Assembly (NCBI GenBank): GCA_017979445.1
Contig: CM030708.1
Location: forward strand, 29,917,613-29,981,612
DNA from: Akebia trifoliata
Lineage: Eukaryota; Streptophyta; Magnoliopsida; Ranunculales; Lardizabalaceae
Reading direction: 5' to 3'
DNA: 64,000 nucleotides
The notes beneath the pieces are model-generated. The model was given only the letters and a program-made list of their open reading frames with translations. It had not been told where the DNA came from and made no database searches. This document shows positions 32,815 through 45,196 of this stretch, one piece after another. Position numbers and translations under genes: made by a program. Numbering within the stretch: position 1 is the first letter of the stretch; every line of letters begins with the position of its first letter.

Positions 32815-33680
32815 TCACCCATGGGCATGAATGCAGACGTGAAGGGTGGAGCCTTTTTGGATATTGTAGTCTGCAATGGTATGATCATACTCGAGTGGCT
32901 TCCCATCAAAGATTAGCCCAAAGTGATCCGATGGTATTATCACCTTTTCTTGAATCTTTGCCTTCACATTGTCGATGGTGTCAGAACTCTCTACTTCAAG
33001 TATTATCGTCTTACCCGTAACACCATTCACAAAAATCTGCAAGCCAAGCTTCAGACACAAAGTCAGATACTTCAAGTTATAACCTGAAAAGGTCTCATCA
33101 TCCTTCATTTCCTTCGCAGAAAAAAATACTCTCTGTCGGACTGTTTGGACACATACAATGGTCTCAATCATGTTCTTCACATCCTTAACAGTATACCATT
33201 GTTTTACTTCAAGTTCGATCGTTTCTCCTAATGGCATTATAACAGATAATTGCATTATGTCTTTGGAACTAAAAACAAAGTAAAGAGTGGATCTTGTCTT
33301 AATGTTATAGGCAGCTAAAGTTCGTCTATCATTGAGTTACTTTCCCATGTTTGTGAGGGTCTGTTGATCAATCAAGATTCCTTTCTTGTCCTGAATCTTG
33401 GCCTTGGTTGGCATCATGAATGGTGTCCCAATCTGTTACCCCTTTATATGTATTTGCATTCTAGTTCGTGGCTTGACGAACATATGGATTGTTGAGCCTT
33501 TCTGTATGTCATAATCAATCAATTTTTTACCGTTCTTGAGATGATTGCCCTCAAAAAATAAATCTTGAAATTTTTTCGGGACCCCCTCCATAGCACAAAA
33601 TTGGCTTTGACATTCTCAACAGTGTCAGAGCTTGTCACTCCCAAGGCAATCGTTTTCATTACCTTCAAATATATTTTCAT
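32815..33680 (-). pseudogene. Ubiquitin-like polyprotein pseudogene, minus strand
   Basis: The only reversed member. ATG 33680 follows a TATTACAG acceptor and opens [16 protein letters not shown] frameshift follows near 33600 in domain 1, a deletion and a TAA (GGGAAAGTAACTC) occur in domain 2. From 33255 domains 3 and 4 are open for 146 residues ([18 protein letters not shown], then [20 protein letters not shown]) to [11 protein letters not shown]. Domain 4 is well conserved. An internal start at 33255 could still give a two-domain protein, but this is speculative. Confidence 0.75.
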
Positions 33681-33810
33681 CTGTAATATGATAACCGACA
33701 AGTAAAACAACAATTAATAGTGCAGATTTCATAAGCTAAGTGGAATTATGAAAATTATTCATTTCATTATAAATAAAAAACAATGCAATATAAAACCGTA
33801 ATTCACATTT

Positions 33811-34008
33811 ATTAATAACAAGAGGGTAAATATTGTTGACGCAAATCCGCACTAATGAATATATTTTAGTTGCAAAAACAGCACCCTCATATAGATCCAT
33901 TAATGCATTTCTATTAGTGTGGATTTACGTCAACAATGTCCTTTGCAACTAAAATATATTCATTAGTGCGGATTTGCGTCAACAATATTTACCCTTTTGC
34001 TATTAATA
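33811..34008. repeat. MITE family F, about 200 bp
   Basis: Long inverted repeat: GGTAAATATTGTTGACGCAA and CACTAATGAATATATTTTAG on the left pair with CTAAAATATATTCATTAGTG and TTGCGTCAACAATATTTACC on the right. A second internal copy of GGATTTACGTCAACAATG makes the structure compound. Confidence 0.85.
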
Positions 34009-35139
34009 AATGTGACAGCCCCTCATCTTAGTTTTCTCTGCAAGATTAACAGAAAATGACTTAAATGACCTCATCTTTTAAAACCAGGTCAATAAAGAAA
34101 ATTTTATCCATGGTTTTCTACAGGTAGTTGAAGACAATTTTAAAAAATAAAAACAATTTCACCCAAAGGTTGAAAAGCTTGATTATAGAATTATTACTAT
34201 TTTTTTATTAAATTATTGAAGAGAAACATCAAGGGTTGTGGAGGAGAAACCAACACTAAGATTGGTATAACAGAGAATGTATTGTGACTAGTGAGCAAGA
34301 TGAAAGTGTACGTTGAGAAAAAAAAAGTAGTAAATAAATAAGAATCAGAAATATTCAATATTGAATGGAGGAGAAGACTGAATGCCTCTGTGGAACCTCG
34401 AAGAGTGAAAGCTGATGCAGCTCTATAGAACAGATCGGATACAGTTTCGAAGATGATGATCTTAGTGGAGTTGGGATTTGCTATAAACAAATGAAGTTAT
34501 TAGTTATACTGTTTGATCAACAGAGAATAGCCCCGTGTCTTAAGAAAAGGTTATTTTAAATTTCAGTTCCGTTCCATTCCGTAGTGGGATATATACAGTT
34601 TCGACAGTCGACAGTCGATACTCGATACCCTTATTTGCGATTCGGAAGAGGTAAAAGTTTGAACGTTTCCATATAAAGACCTAAATTGATAAAATTTATG
34701 ATGAAGAGGTCAAAGTTATTTTAAAATTTTCAATTCTGTATATATAATCAATATTTTACACTTTGACTAGGGTGAAAATGTTTGTTCATTAAATGAATTT
34801 TTTAATCCCACTTTTATAAAGAAAATTCTTCTAAATTTTTCAAAAAAAAAAAAAAAAATGCAATTTTAGTGATTTTTTCAAGATTTTTATAGAATTATTA
34901 AAAAAGATAAATTAAAGTAATGAAATTTCATATATTTTTCTATCATACCTAAAAAAATATATAATAATTTTCCTCGTGATTTTCCATACATCATTTGCCA
35001 AACAAATGTACATCATTTTCTTAGCAAATGATTTAGCATACCCTTAATTAATTTAGTTAAGGCACTAACCGTTTTTTTCTTCTTCAAATGTAATGGATAA
35101 TTCTTGATTTCTAGTTAACCACCATTTTAGTGGTTGCAA
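34009..35139. other. Gene-free interval
   Basis: No gene was recognised. A 97-residue minus-strand frame near 34197-34490 has no family resemblance. GTCGACAGTCGATACTCGATACC at 34605-34628 is a small direct repeat. Confidence 0.4.
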
Positions 35140-35698
35140 GGGTAGATTGCCCTCTACCCAAGGTTGGGGATTGGGCACCATAACTCCCAACCCAATTTTT
35201 GTTCAGGTTTACTCCATTTTGTAATTATCTGTCATATGCAAATATGGTATTTTGGAAAGGAAAATACATTAGTTAGAGTTCGGGAACCCAACAAAAGGGT
35301 CATTTTTAGATTGGCAAACATGTGATTTATAAGTAACAGTTGTAATCATTCTCATATACGGTGAAATTAAAAAAAAAACATTGCTCACAGAAAAGTCAAT
35401 TTGAGATTTCAAAAATTAATTTGCATGAACTCGTGTGTATTGAAGGCATCCCAATTTACAAAACTACCCTTATTAGGTTTTCTACTATTGGTCAGTCTGT
35501 GAAATCCTGGATTAATTTTTCTCTTAACAAAAAATTTCTTGTGAAACTCTCCCATTTATTATCCATGGACTGAACCATATAAAACCTTGTGTTTCTTGAT
35601 TTTATCGTTTTGTTTTATCAATATACATTGTTTGTTAAAATTTTAATGTTAGGTAAATATTCTAAATATATTATTTAGCTTGCCCTTCATTGTTACAA
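35140..35698. repeat. Duplicated 5' flank of a ubiquitin-like gene, copy 2
   Basis: Matches 28730-29226 in several ordered words (CATATGCAAATATGGTATTT, GTAATCATTCTCATATACGG, TTAGGTAAATATTCTAAA). The acceptor equivalent is mutated from TTACAG to TTACAA. Confidence 0.55.
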
Positions 35699-36008
35699 AT
35701 GAAGATACATTTGAAGGTAATGAAAACCATTGCCCTAGGAGTGAAGAGCTCTGATATAGTTGAGGATGTTAAAGCTAAATTCTGTGATATGGAAAGTATT
35801 CCTAAAAACCTTTAAGAGCTAGCTATTTTTCGTTGGGAATCATCTCAAGAATGGTAAAAAAAATTTTGGTCGATTATGATATGAAGAATGGTTCAATAGT
35901 CCATAAATTTCTCAATTCAATAGTTAGAATGCAAATTCATATAAAGATGTTAGAAGAAGAAAAGCCACTTCGACTAGATGTGAATTACTTAAACACAATT
36001 CATAATGT
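35699..36008 (+). pseudogene. Ubiquitin-like pseudogene, truncated in domain 2
   Basis: Opens [22 protein letters not shown] interrupts domain 1 (AACCTTTAAGAGC), and small insertions shift the frame. Domain 2 is cut at CATAATGTA, where a foreign sequence starting TGTCACACCCC begins. The rest of the gene is not seen on the far side. Confidence 0.8.
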
Positions 36009-38565
36009 ATGTCACACCCCAAATTTCAAGATCCATACCTCGATCCATTACCACAATTTGAACCGTGATTCATAACCTAGGGGTGATTTAGGAATAATCC
36101 ACTTACACACATTGATAAAAAAAAAAACGTTTTAAACTTAACTAAAAATATTATCTAAATTCATTTCTTGGAAACATCCACATAGGACAGTTCAACACAC
36201 CTTCAATCAAAAATTCATAGTTTACTCAATTTTTATTAGAATTTAATGAAACACCCCATTTTGGAAAGATCGTTGAAATAATCATAATAAAAAATGTTAA
36301 ACCAAGCAAAATATTTATTTTTCTAGTATAAAAATATCGAACAAAGGTTCTATACTATGATACAATTTAGGATTTAACAACACATCGTGTGACTTTTAAA
36401 ATTTGTACACATTTTAGTTCTTATTGAAAAGTAGAGATTTTAAATTCTATAGAAATTACTAAAATGTAGAACCCAAGAAAAATATGAAATGTATTTTAAA
36501 ATCATTGTTTGGCATATAAAATATTTTTACAAAAAAGAGGTACAGAATGAGTTTCCTACAATCTTATTCAGTAGGTTGGATGGTAAAATTTGAAATAAAT
36601 ATTTATATCATTAAATTGGTATGGGACCAAAGTTATGTCGAAGTTAACTTCCAAAACCTAATTCTCAAAACAAAAATAAAAAAATAGAACCAAAAGTGAA
36701 GTATAAGTAGGGATTGTGACGATATAAAATAGGTTTTGTTTTCTATTCATTTCTATTGTCCACTACCAGCAACAGCAAAGATGACTTGTTTTAAAATAAA
36801 ATAAAAATTTTAAGAATTTCAAAAAAATATATAAGGATATGCGTATGTAAGTTATAGAATTTTTTCAAGTGGTATCACATAATTTCAACAACAAATGAAA
36901 ATTCTATAATTTTTCTCGTAAAACATGTTAAAAGGAATCAGTAACATTACAAATCTTCTTTTCTAAATCAATTAATAATCAATATCCTTAAAATGAAAAT
37001 CCAATATATTTATTCGTTAAATTGGTATAAAACAATTCTAATAAGTATAAGATAACATTAAGAATTCTTTCCAAAATCCCATACACCCTTAATCATGGAA
37101 GCAAATCAACGTAAGAAATACATCATAGCAAATCGTCAAAGACGATCTCAACGCCCCTAATGTGTCTTCATCAAAATCTAAATTTTTTGACATAAAACGT
37201 CGATAAGCGACGAAACCCAATAGGAGTAACATGACACCCCTCCAGATAGTAAAAAAATAATAGAAAAAAATACATCGAGTTGTACATGGTACAAGGAGAA
37301 TAATATAAAAACAAAACAATCATTTTAACATTTCATAAATAAGAAAATCACAAAATCATTTTCTTATCAATCATTTTAGCCATGTTATCATCAGTTTGGC
37401 TAAATCATCATATTCAATTCAACCATTTTATCCCCGATCTGACGAAACCACAAACTACGCCATTTCAAGGCCTTCCTCGAAGCTTAAGTGACTTGCACCT
37501 AAGGGCCTACGCCCTACTTACTTTACACCACCATTTGTTCTCATAAAAAAATATTATATCATTTTTATGTAACTCAAAAATCATCTAGACCATTCATCCT
37601 AAACATGTAATCATCAAAATCATACCAACATTTATGCATACAATATCACTAGATTATATAATTATCATCGTTTTTTTAATATTATGCTTTAACAATGAGA
37701 TATATATATATATGCATGATTTACTTCTTTTATATCACTATTAAACTAAATTAAGGAGAGTCAAATCCTACCTTGATCAAATTCTAGATCATTTCCGGTT
37801 GAATCACACGTTCTTCATACTACCTTAACCTCGTGTTCCTCTTCTTCTACTACTTAACCTCAAAAGAAGAACATACACCAATGTTAAATTAATATAGTAA
37901 ATGAATTAAAGTAAAATATAAAAGATGAAGATGAAAAGAAAAGAAAAGAAAAAGTTAAAGAGGTTACTCTCTTGGAAAGTCTCTACACTACTTACGTCAA
38001 TTTTCCTTCTCACAATTTTTCTCCCTTTCTACTAAATTGGTTATTAATAAGAAATTAGAAAATTAAGAAATTTCTCTTTCTCTTATTGATTTAATAAAAC
38101 AAGCTTTCTAAACTAGGTTAAAAAAAATAAGGAAACTTTTTTTTTATTTTTATTTTAAATACATGAGAATTCTTCCTTTTTAGGGGTGAAATCTCCATAA
38201 TAAAAGAAAGTTTGAAGATATTGGATTTGACTCATAACAGTCTTGGAATCCACCATTTTAAAGTCAAGAAATCAACTTACAACAAATTTGGTCATTCCAG
38301 CATCTTCTGTTTTATATTTTTTATTCCCACAACTTTTTTACAGTTTGAATTGTACTCTATACATTGTACAGGGGGTTGTCCAATCCGTTGAGGATGTAAT
38401 TTTGACATAGGAAATAAGAGTGTTTCCAAACCTCGACAACGACAATAGTAGTCCTTTATGTTTCATTCTCTTGTAGAAATGAGGCATCCTTAGTTAGAAA
38501 TTTGGCCAGATTTAGTGTTGTCAAGTAGAACAACATTTTCTATTGCCATCTTTTGAAATCAGTCC
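36009..38565. other. Repeat-derived interval, probably one or more LTR fragments
   Basis: TGTCACACCCCAAATTTC at the left edge is typical of plant LTR 5' ends, and it begins exactly where the ubiquitin-like copy is cut. No matching right end or target duplication could be fixed, and no coding sequence was seen. AT dinucleotide runs occur near 37700. Confidence 0.4.
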
Positions 38566-38765
38566 TAAGAGTGTTTGAAAAACCACCACACATGGAGTGG
38601 TGAAAGCTTCTCATATTTATTCTGTTACAGACTGTATATATAAATGGACATTACAAAATAAATAGAAAGAAGCAGCAGAAAAACAGCTCCTAAGATTAGG
38701 GGTCAATGAATGCACATATGGAAGGCCTTTGATTTGCCTTTGATTAAGGCAGAGAATCCTCAACA
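38566..38765 (-). repeat. 3' LTR of the copia element
   Basis: TGTTGAGGATTCTCTGCC start and CAAACACTCTTA end on the minus strand; it is adjacent to the poly-G tract at 38766-38777. Confidence 0.9.
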
Positions 38766-41700
38766 CCCCCCCCCCCGCAAGCAGAGCGTCGGATTTGAAT
38801 AGACGTGGAGCTTGGATCGAAAAAATTGAAATAGAGGCCTAGGCACACTTTTGGTGAAGATATCGGCAACCTGTAAGTGAGAGGGCACATATTGGATGCG
38901 GAGTTTGCCAGCGACAACAAGTTCACGAAGAAAGTGATAATCTAACTCAACATGCTTGGCTCGCTTGTGAGACACGGGGTTAGAGCTTAAAAAAATGGCA
39001 CTTTTGTTGTCACATAAGAGAAGAGGCTGTTGTGGAAGAGAAATCTTGAGGTCACGAAGGAGATGCGTGAGCCAAAGAAGTTCGGCGGCAGTGAAAGCTA
39101 GGGCACGATACTCAGACTCGCAACTAGAACGAGAAACAGTTGGTTGCTTCTTGGCACTCCAGGAAACTAAGTTGTCGTCGAGGTAAATAGAATAACCAGA
39201 GGTAGAGCGACGAGTGTCAAGACATCCTGCCCAGTCAGCATCAGAGTAAGCAACCAAAGCACCAGGAGTAGCAGATGGATGAAAATTGAGGCCAAAATGC
39301 AGTGTGCCCTTAACATAGCGAAGAATGCGCTTGACAGCAAGGAAATGGTCTTCAGTCGGAGAGTGCAAAAATTGGCTGACAGAGTTGACAGCGTAAGCAA
39401 TATCAGGACGCGTGATAGTCAAATACTGGAGAGCACCCACAAGAGATCGGTAAAGAATGGGATCTGAGAACAAAGGACCATCAGAAGATAGCTAGTGAGA
39501 GACAACCATGGGGGTGTGAACAGGCTTGCTGTCCAGTAACTAAGCTCGCGTGGGAATGTCCCGTGCATATTTTAGCTGACTGATAAAAAGACCATCAGTG
39601 GTTGATGTAGCTTCTAAACCAAGGAAGTAACTGAGAGAACCCAAATCCTTAGTAGCGAACTCAGAATTAAGCTTATGGGTAAAGCTGTCGAGAAGAGACG
39701 AGTTGTTGCCTGTAATAATGATGTCATCAACATAAAGAAGCAAATAAATAATGGCAGACTGCCTGTGAAAGACAAAGAGTGATGTGTCAGCACGACTGCA
39801 ATAAAAACCAAGTTGAATGAGGAAAGAGCTAAATCGTTGAAACCAAGCACGTGGGGCCTGTTTGAGTCTATAAAGAGCTTTCTTCAACTGACAAACATGA
39901 TTAGGGAAGCGAGGATCAATATACCCAAGAGGTTGTTCCATATAGACTTGTTCAGTAAGATGACCATTGAGAAACGTATTCTTGACATCAAGTTGGCGGA
40001 GAGGCCATTTGTTGGTCACAGCAAGAGAGAGTACAACACGGACAGTGGTAGCCTTGATAACAGGACTAAAAGTGTCAGTGTAATCGAGACCAGGTACTTG
40101 CGTATAGCCCTTGGCAACAAGGCGGGCTTTTAGACGCTCAATAGTTCCATCGGGCAAGTATTTGGTCCTAAATACCCATTTGGAACCCACAATGTTGGTA
40201 TTAACAGGTCGAGGGACCAAAATCCAGGTACGATTATTTTGCAAGGCTCGAACTTCTTCATCCATGGCAGCAAGCCAAGTAGGATTTTTAGCAGTCGATT
40301 TGAATCCTTTAGGCTCAGTGGATGTAAGGAGAGCAGAGAGAAGATCAGAGGATCCCAAGAGTGCAAGATTCGCCGGGTGGCGAGGTTTGAAAATACCAAC
40401 TTTGGCTCGTGTAAGCATAGGATGAGAAACCATCGGAGTTGTCGCAACAGGAGTACTGATAAGCGGCGCTGTGGGAAGCTCGAGAGAATCCGGGTTGGGA
40501 TCCATATGCGACGGGGATGAACCTGCAAGAGAATCATTTTCCTGCAAAGACTCATTCATTTGATCAGTACAAATACCACACGGGTTAGATCCGGATTGTG
40601 CAATTTGTCGAGAATGGGACGTAGGGGAAGATGGGAGCATTTTTGTAGGGGTTAGACTAGGTTCCAAAAAATTTGAAAATTGAAGGGAGGATATGGGATG
40701 AGCCTGGGATGTATTTAGGAAGGGAAAGTAAGTCTCATCAAACTGAGCATGTCGGGTGAGATATATCCTAGAGGTGGTGGGATCAAGACAACGGAACCCT
40801 TTGTAAGAGGAGCTGTACCCCAAAAAAATGCAAGGAATGCTACGTGGGGAAAATTTATTAGGCATATAATCACGTAGACAAGGATAAACACGACAACCAA
40901 ATGGATGAAAATTTTCATAATTTGGAGAGGAACCATATAGAAGCTCAAAGGGGGACTTACCTCCAAGAAGTGGGGTGGGCAATCGGTTGATGATGTAAGC
41001 TGCAGTGCTAAAGGTGTCAACCCAGAAGCGAGGAGAAGTATGAGAATGGAAAAGCAAGGCTAAGCCAGTCTCGGTCACATGACGGTGTTTCCTTTCAGCA
41101 CGACCGTTTTGGGCAGGAGTATATGGACAAGAAAGTTGATGATGAATGCCAGAGGCATGAAGATGGGTTTTAAAACAGTTGCTAGTAAATTCTGTACCAC
41201 CATCACTTTGAAAAATTTTAATACGAGAAGAATGTTGATTTTCCACAAATTTTTGAAATTGAATAAAGGTAGCATAGAAATCAGATTTTAATTTCAATGG
41301 ATAAAGCCAAGTGAAACGAGAATAATCATCAATGAATAAAACATAGTAGGCAAAACCTAAATTGGATTTTACGGGTGAAGGGCCCCAGATATCACAATGG
41401 ATAAGATCTAACACATTAGACGACCTATGTTCATTACGTGAATAAGGTAGACGATGATTCTTTGCAAGTTGGCATGTATCACATAATTTAGGAGATGGCA
41501 ATAAAGAGGTAAGATAAAGCTGTCCTTTTTTATTTAAGAAAGAGATAACAGAATGATTTACATGTCCTAGGCGAGCATGCCATAAATCATAGGAGGCATG
41601 AAGAGATTTATTTTTAAGGACAGAAATAAAAGCGGAATTTCCGCGCTCTAGCACATATAAGCCTCCATTGCGTTTACCGGTTGCCACCACCCTTCCCGTT

Positions 41701-42914
41701 TGGCAATTCTGAATGATGAAAAATTTATTAGTAAATGTAACAGATAAAGGAAAATCATGAGTTAATTTACTAATGGACAAAAGATTTTTAGTGAGGTGAG
41801 GGACCACCAAAACATCTAATAAATGAAGATTTGGGGAAGGTGAAATTTTACCGGTGTGGGTAATAGGGAGGGATGCACCATTCCCTACAATTACACAATC
41901 CTTACCCGTGTAGTTTTTGGACTGATCCAAAGTGGAATGGGCTGGAGTCATGTGGGCCGAAGCCCCTATGTCCAAGAACCAATCTGAGGCTTCATTTTCA
42001 GATAGGGAGCATGAAGCATTGAAGGCTTCTGCAAGTTGTGTAGATGGTTCATGCTGATGGCGATCATATCGTTGCCGGCACCGATCAACATAGTGTCCTT
42101 CCAAGCGGCAAATCTGGCATCGTGGTGGACGACGACCGTGAGTGGATTAGGTACGCCCTTGTTTGTGAGTGAAGGTATCGCTGCGGGAGCCATTTGTGCG
42201 GCCACGACCATGGCGAGATAGGCCACCCCCGCGATGGGAAGAGGTCCGGTTAGCAGTGAATGCTGCAGCTGATGGTGCTGGAGTTTCTAGAGAGTTTTGA
42301 AAGAGTTCAAAACTCTCAGCTTTGGATACCAGATCTGGGAAACAGGGGAGAGGCGTTTGTGCCATTTGGGCAGTAGAGAAACTGGAGAAATCAGGCCCTA
42401 GTCCACGAAGAAACCAGTGAACTTTGTCGGTTCCATCAACGGGGCGACCAATGGCGTGAAGTTGATCACATAAGGCCTTGAAGGCACGAGCATAGGCAGT
42501 GACTGGGCGGGTGCCACGCTTCATTAACTGAAGGTCATCTTTGAGACGAATTTCGCGGGCTTTAGAGCGGTGGCTGAAAGTGTTTTCCAGGGCAGTCCAG
42601 ACCTCACGAGATGTGGAGAGGTCGACGGTTTCAGTCATGGCTTCTTCTGTGAGAGAGGAGAGGAGAAGACTGAGAAGGCGCTGATCGGTTGCTTTCCATT
42701 CCAGGTGTTGGGGATTTGGTGTCTGAGAGGTGGGAGGATCAAATGGAGGTGGAGGCAGAAGGGTACCGTCCACATGACCCAGCAGATGTTGGCTCTCAAG
42801 AAGTGGAAGAAGTTGACTCTTCCATAAGAGATAGTTGGAGGATGAAAGTTTGATAGTAACCATGTGAATCATGGTGTTGAAGGGAAGGAGGGTGGGAGAA
42901 GAATTAGAGGTCAT
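38760..42914 (-). pseudogene. Copia gag-pol polyprotein, one frame with three stops
   Basis: One continuous frame of 1385 codons is broken by stops at 42149-42147, 39542-39540 and 39494-39492, with no frameshift. In order: gag (SSNYLLWKSQLLPLL), a CCHC knuckle (CQICRLEGHYVDRC), and protease, where the usual D-T/S-G reads DIG (WFLDIGASAHM). Then come the integrase zinc site and core (CDTCQLAKNHRLPY, DDYSRFTWLYPL, QNGRAERKHRH), reverse transcriptase (YLLLYVDDIIITGN) and RNase H (CDNKSAIFLSSNPVSHKRAK). The final codons LRGGGC are encoded by the polypurine tract and stop in the LTR, a usual copia layout. The stops and the protease change make it non-autonomous. Confidence 0.95.
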
Positions 42915-42925
42915 TGAGGATCAAT

Positions 42926-42937
42926 GCTCTGATACCA
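42926..42937 (-). other. Primer-binding site of the copia element
   Basis: TGGTATCAGAGC on the minus strand directly follows the 5' LTR. It is the standard plant copia site complementary to the 3' end of initiator methionine tRNA. Confidence 0.9.
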
Positions 42938-43137
42938 TAAGAGTGTTTGAAAAACCACCACACATGGAGTAGTGAAAGCTTCTCATATTTATTCTGTTAC
43001 AGACTGTATATATAAATGGACATTACAAAATAAATAGAAAGAAGCAGCAGAAAAACAGCTCCTAAGATTAGGGGTCAATCAATGCACATATGGAAGGCCT
43101 TTAATTTGCCTTTGATTAAGGCAGAGAATCCTCAACA
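42938..43137 (-). repeat. 5' LTR of the copia element
   Basis: 200 bases; differs from the 3' LTR by three substitutions. Confidence 0.9.
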
Positions 43138-43702
43138 AGTCCCATCGAATTTTTTGAATTTCTCATGATGGTTTACTATAGGATTCATCATTTCTGAAAA
43201 TCAATTTTATACAAAAATATTAATAAAACTCTTGTTTCTGTGATGTAAGATTAGAGAAAATAAACAGAAAATGATGTGAAATAAAATTGGGGTTGTGACT
43301 TGAGTCCAATAAAGTTTTAGCAAAAGTGGGCCTTTGACGCACACCCACGTGAGGTTTAAATCCGAAGTTTTGCACACCTCATGTGCGCGCATCGTATGCA
43401 CACACACGGACTAAGGTTTTTCAGACCAATGGGTTCAAATCCCTTTTAGAACCCATGCGCCCTCACGTGTGTGTGGGCTTGATTCATATATTTCTCACAC
43501 TTACAATACTATGTGAGAGCATCTATATAAGAGTTACACTCTTTAGTTGTTTATATTCAATGTGGAACTAAAATTTTACACTACAACTTACAAACAAATC
43601 ACTTAACTCTTTCTTTCATTTTTTGCTTTTACTTCTATTCCACTTCCATTCAAACATTAGAATCAATCCCACATTAATCCAACAAGACACAGACCAAATA
43701 GG
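43138..43702. other. Gene-free interval
   Basis: The bases 43138-43142 are the copia target duplication. The rest shows no gene; CCTCATGTGCGCGCATCG and CCCTCACGTGTGTGTGGG near 43376 and 43450 form a loose inverted pair. Confidence 0.35.
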
Positions 43703-43808
43703 AGGGGATCTCGATGGATCAAACTATCTTGGGAAGCAACTCGATAAGGATGATCGCACAATCAAATATTATAATATCCAAAAGGAGTCCACCCTTACCC
43801 TTTGCTGA
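43703..43808 (+). pseudogene. Ubiquitin-like fragment (end of last domain)
   Basis: LGKQLDKDDRTIKYYNIQKE and STLTLC correspond to the last 35 residues of domain 4 and are closest to the copy ending at 30635. The 3' flank is shared as well. All upstream domains are missing. Confidence 0.75.
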
Positions 43809-44449
43809 TAATTGGTAATGTGGTTTGACATTTCTGAAATCTCCAATAGTTTGCTTGGTTTAGCTTTGCTAGTTTCTTTGTGATTGGGCATGGAAAATTG
43901 GTAGGAAAATGTGTTTTGCACGTGTGATCAATCATTGATCTTTATTTTCTCACAACGATTTCTAAAGAAGTTCATATTCCCTTGAAAAGAGCTTCCCTAC
44001 AATCATGTAGGACCTTAGCCCTTATGTATTTTTCCCTTTACTTTGACCATTATTACCATGTTGGACTTGTTTAAGAACTCCATCTGATACTTGTTAAACT
44101 GTTTTCTTTAGTTAAATGGTTATAAATAGTTTACTTGGGGTACAATGTCTGTAACTTGGATCCATTTCTACTATTTTTTTTTTTTTTTGTTTTAATTTCG
44201 TTTGCCTTTCAGTTGTTTCTAAAACAAGACCTCAATGAGGTGTTACTTCTGTAATCTTTATGAGTAGGGCTTTCTTTTAGGAAATCATGTCAAATTCAAA
44301 ATAATTATCAAGCGAATTCTAATTTTTCCCCCCTTAAATGATAGGTAATTTCAATACTTCAATAGATGTATGTATCCAAGGGTGATTTAAGAATTCAATC
44401 AATAATTTTTTATTTAAAAATAAAAAAAACTTCATATGTAGATAGGATT
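43809..44449. other. Duplicated 3' flank, then gene-free
   Basis: 44030-44240 matches 30900-31110, including TTTACTTGGGGTACAATG-like and CCTTTCAGTTGTTTCTA words. The acyltransferase exon present at 31153 is absent here. Confidence 0.5.
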
Positions 44450-44458
44450 TTGTGAATA

Positions 44459-44649
44459 AACTCTGAGGGGTTGGCCTGGTGGCAAGCCAGCCGAGCCTTG
44501 GTAAGCTCCCCGATCAGGAAGGGTAGGTCGAATGTTCGAAACCCCCAATTGCACATAAGACTTACCGAGGGGGCAGTGTGTGTGACCATGGGATTAGTCT
44601 CACCCAAAGGGTGGGGATACCCATGATAAAAATAAAAATAAAAAGTATC
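44459..44649 (+). mobile_element. tRNA-derived SINE
   Basis: About 190 bases flanked by the 9-bp duplication TTGTGAATA (44450-44458, 44650-44658). An A-box-like TTGGCCTGGTGGCAAGCC and a B-box-like GTCGAATGTTCGAAACCC lie about 60 bases apart. The tail is (ATAAAA)n. Confidence 0.8.
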
Positions 44650-45196
44650 TTGTGAATAGTGAAGAGTTTTGATGTAGACTTCAATTTTTTTCATCCCAAA
44701 ACATGTCATCTTCAACCTGTGTTAAAAAAATGTAATCTCATCTTCATGTTCAAGATTTGCCATCTCCTTAATCCTTCAAAATCTCCAGAGCAAAGTGGAT
44801 TTTTGGGGTAGAATGAAGAAGATGAACTTTTGGTAGAAAAATCAAGGGTTTTTGGCAAAAGGTTGAAGATGTGGTCGGATGAAGAGTTTGAAGAGGAGAT
44901 TTATATAGAGGAGAGAGAGATTTTGGCTAGAGGTTGAAGATGAGGGTGTGTGCCATTTTTTGTCAGTCTCTCATAGAAGACGATGGCAAATTTGCCATAT
45001 ATATTTTAAAATATATTTGACCAAAAATGGATTTAAATTGATATTCATGATTCAAAATAGTCCGAGTTCCAAAGGTACACATCATCCAATTAAGCAAGTT
45101 AAAAGCTAACAGTATTACAAGACCAATGAGAGAAAAAAAAAATCACCAATTTCAAAATTACACTAAACTTTGTAGACTTTACAAATCATAACATCC

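Larger units (their letters stand above)
38566..43137 (-). mobile_element. Young, nearly intact Ty1/copia retrotransposon
   Basis: The element is 4572 bp with 200-bp LTRs at 38566-38765 and 42938-43137 that differ at three positions. It is flanked by the exact 5-bp duplication AGTCC (38561-38565, 43138-43142). On the minus strand the 5' LTR is followed by TGGTATCAGAGC, and a G-rich polypurine tract precedes the 3' LTR. The gene order, integrase before reverse transcriptase, is that of copia. The near-identical LTRs mean a recent insertion. Three stop codons prevent a full polyprotein. Confidence 0.95.

Noticed and set aside
34197..34490. 97-codon minus-strand frame
   Set aside because: Starts in AT-rich sequence, has no recognisable domain and is not conserved in any duplicate.
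38386..38450. Possible ubiquitin-like remnant (CCGTTGAGGATGTAATTTTG and GTGTTTCCAAACCTCG resemble domain 1 words)
   Set aside because: Only short words match, spacing is off, and no other part of a domain is present. Chance similarity is likely.
39813..42827. Open frames on the plus strand opposite the copia polyprotein
   Set aside because: They are antisense shadows of a clearly recognised coding strand.
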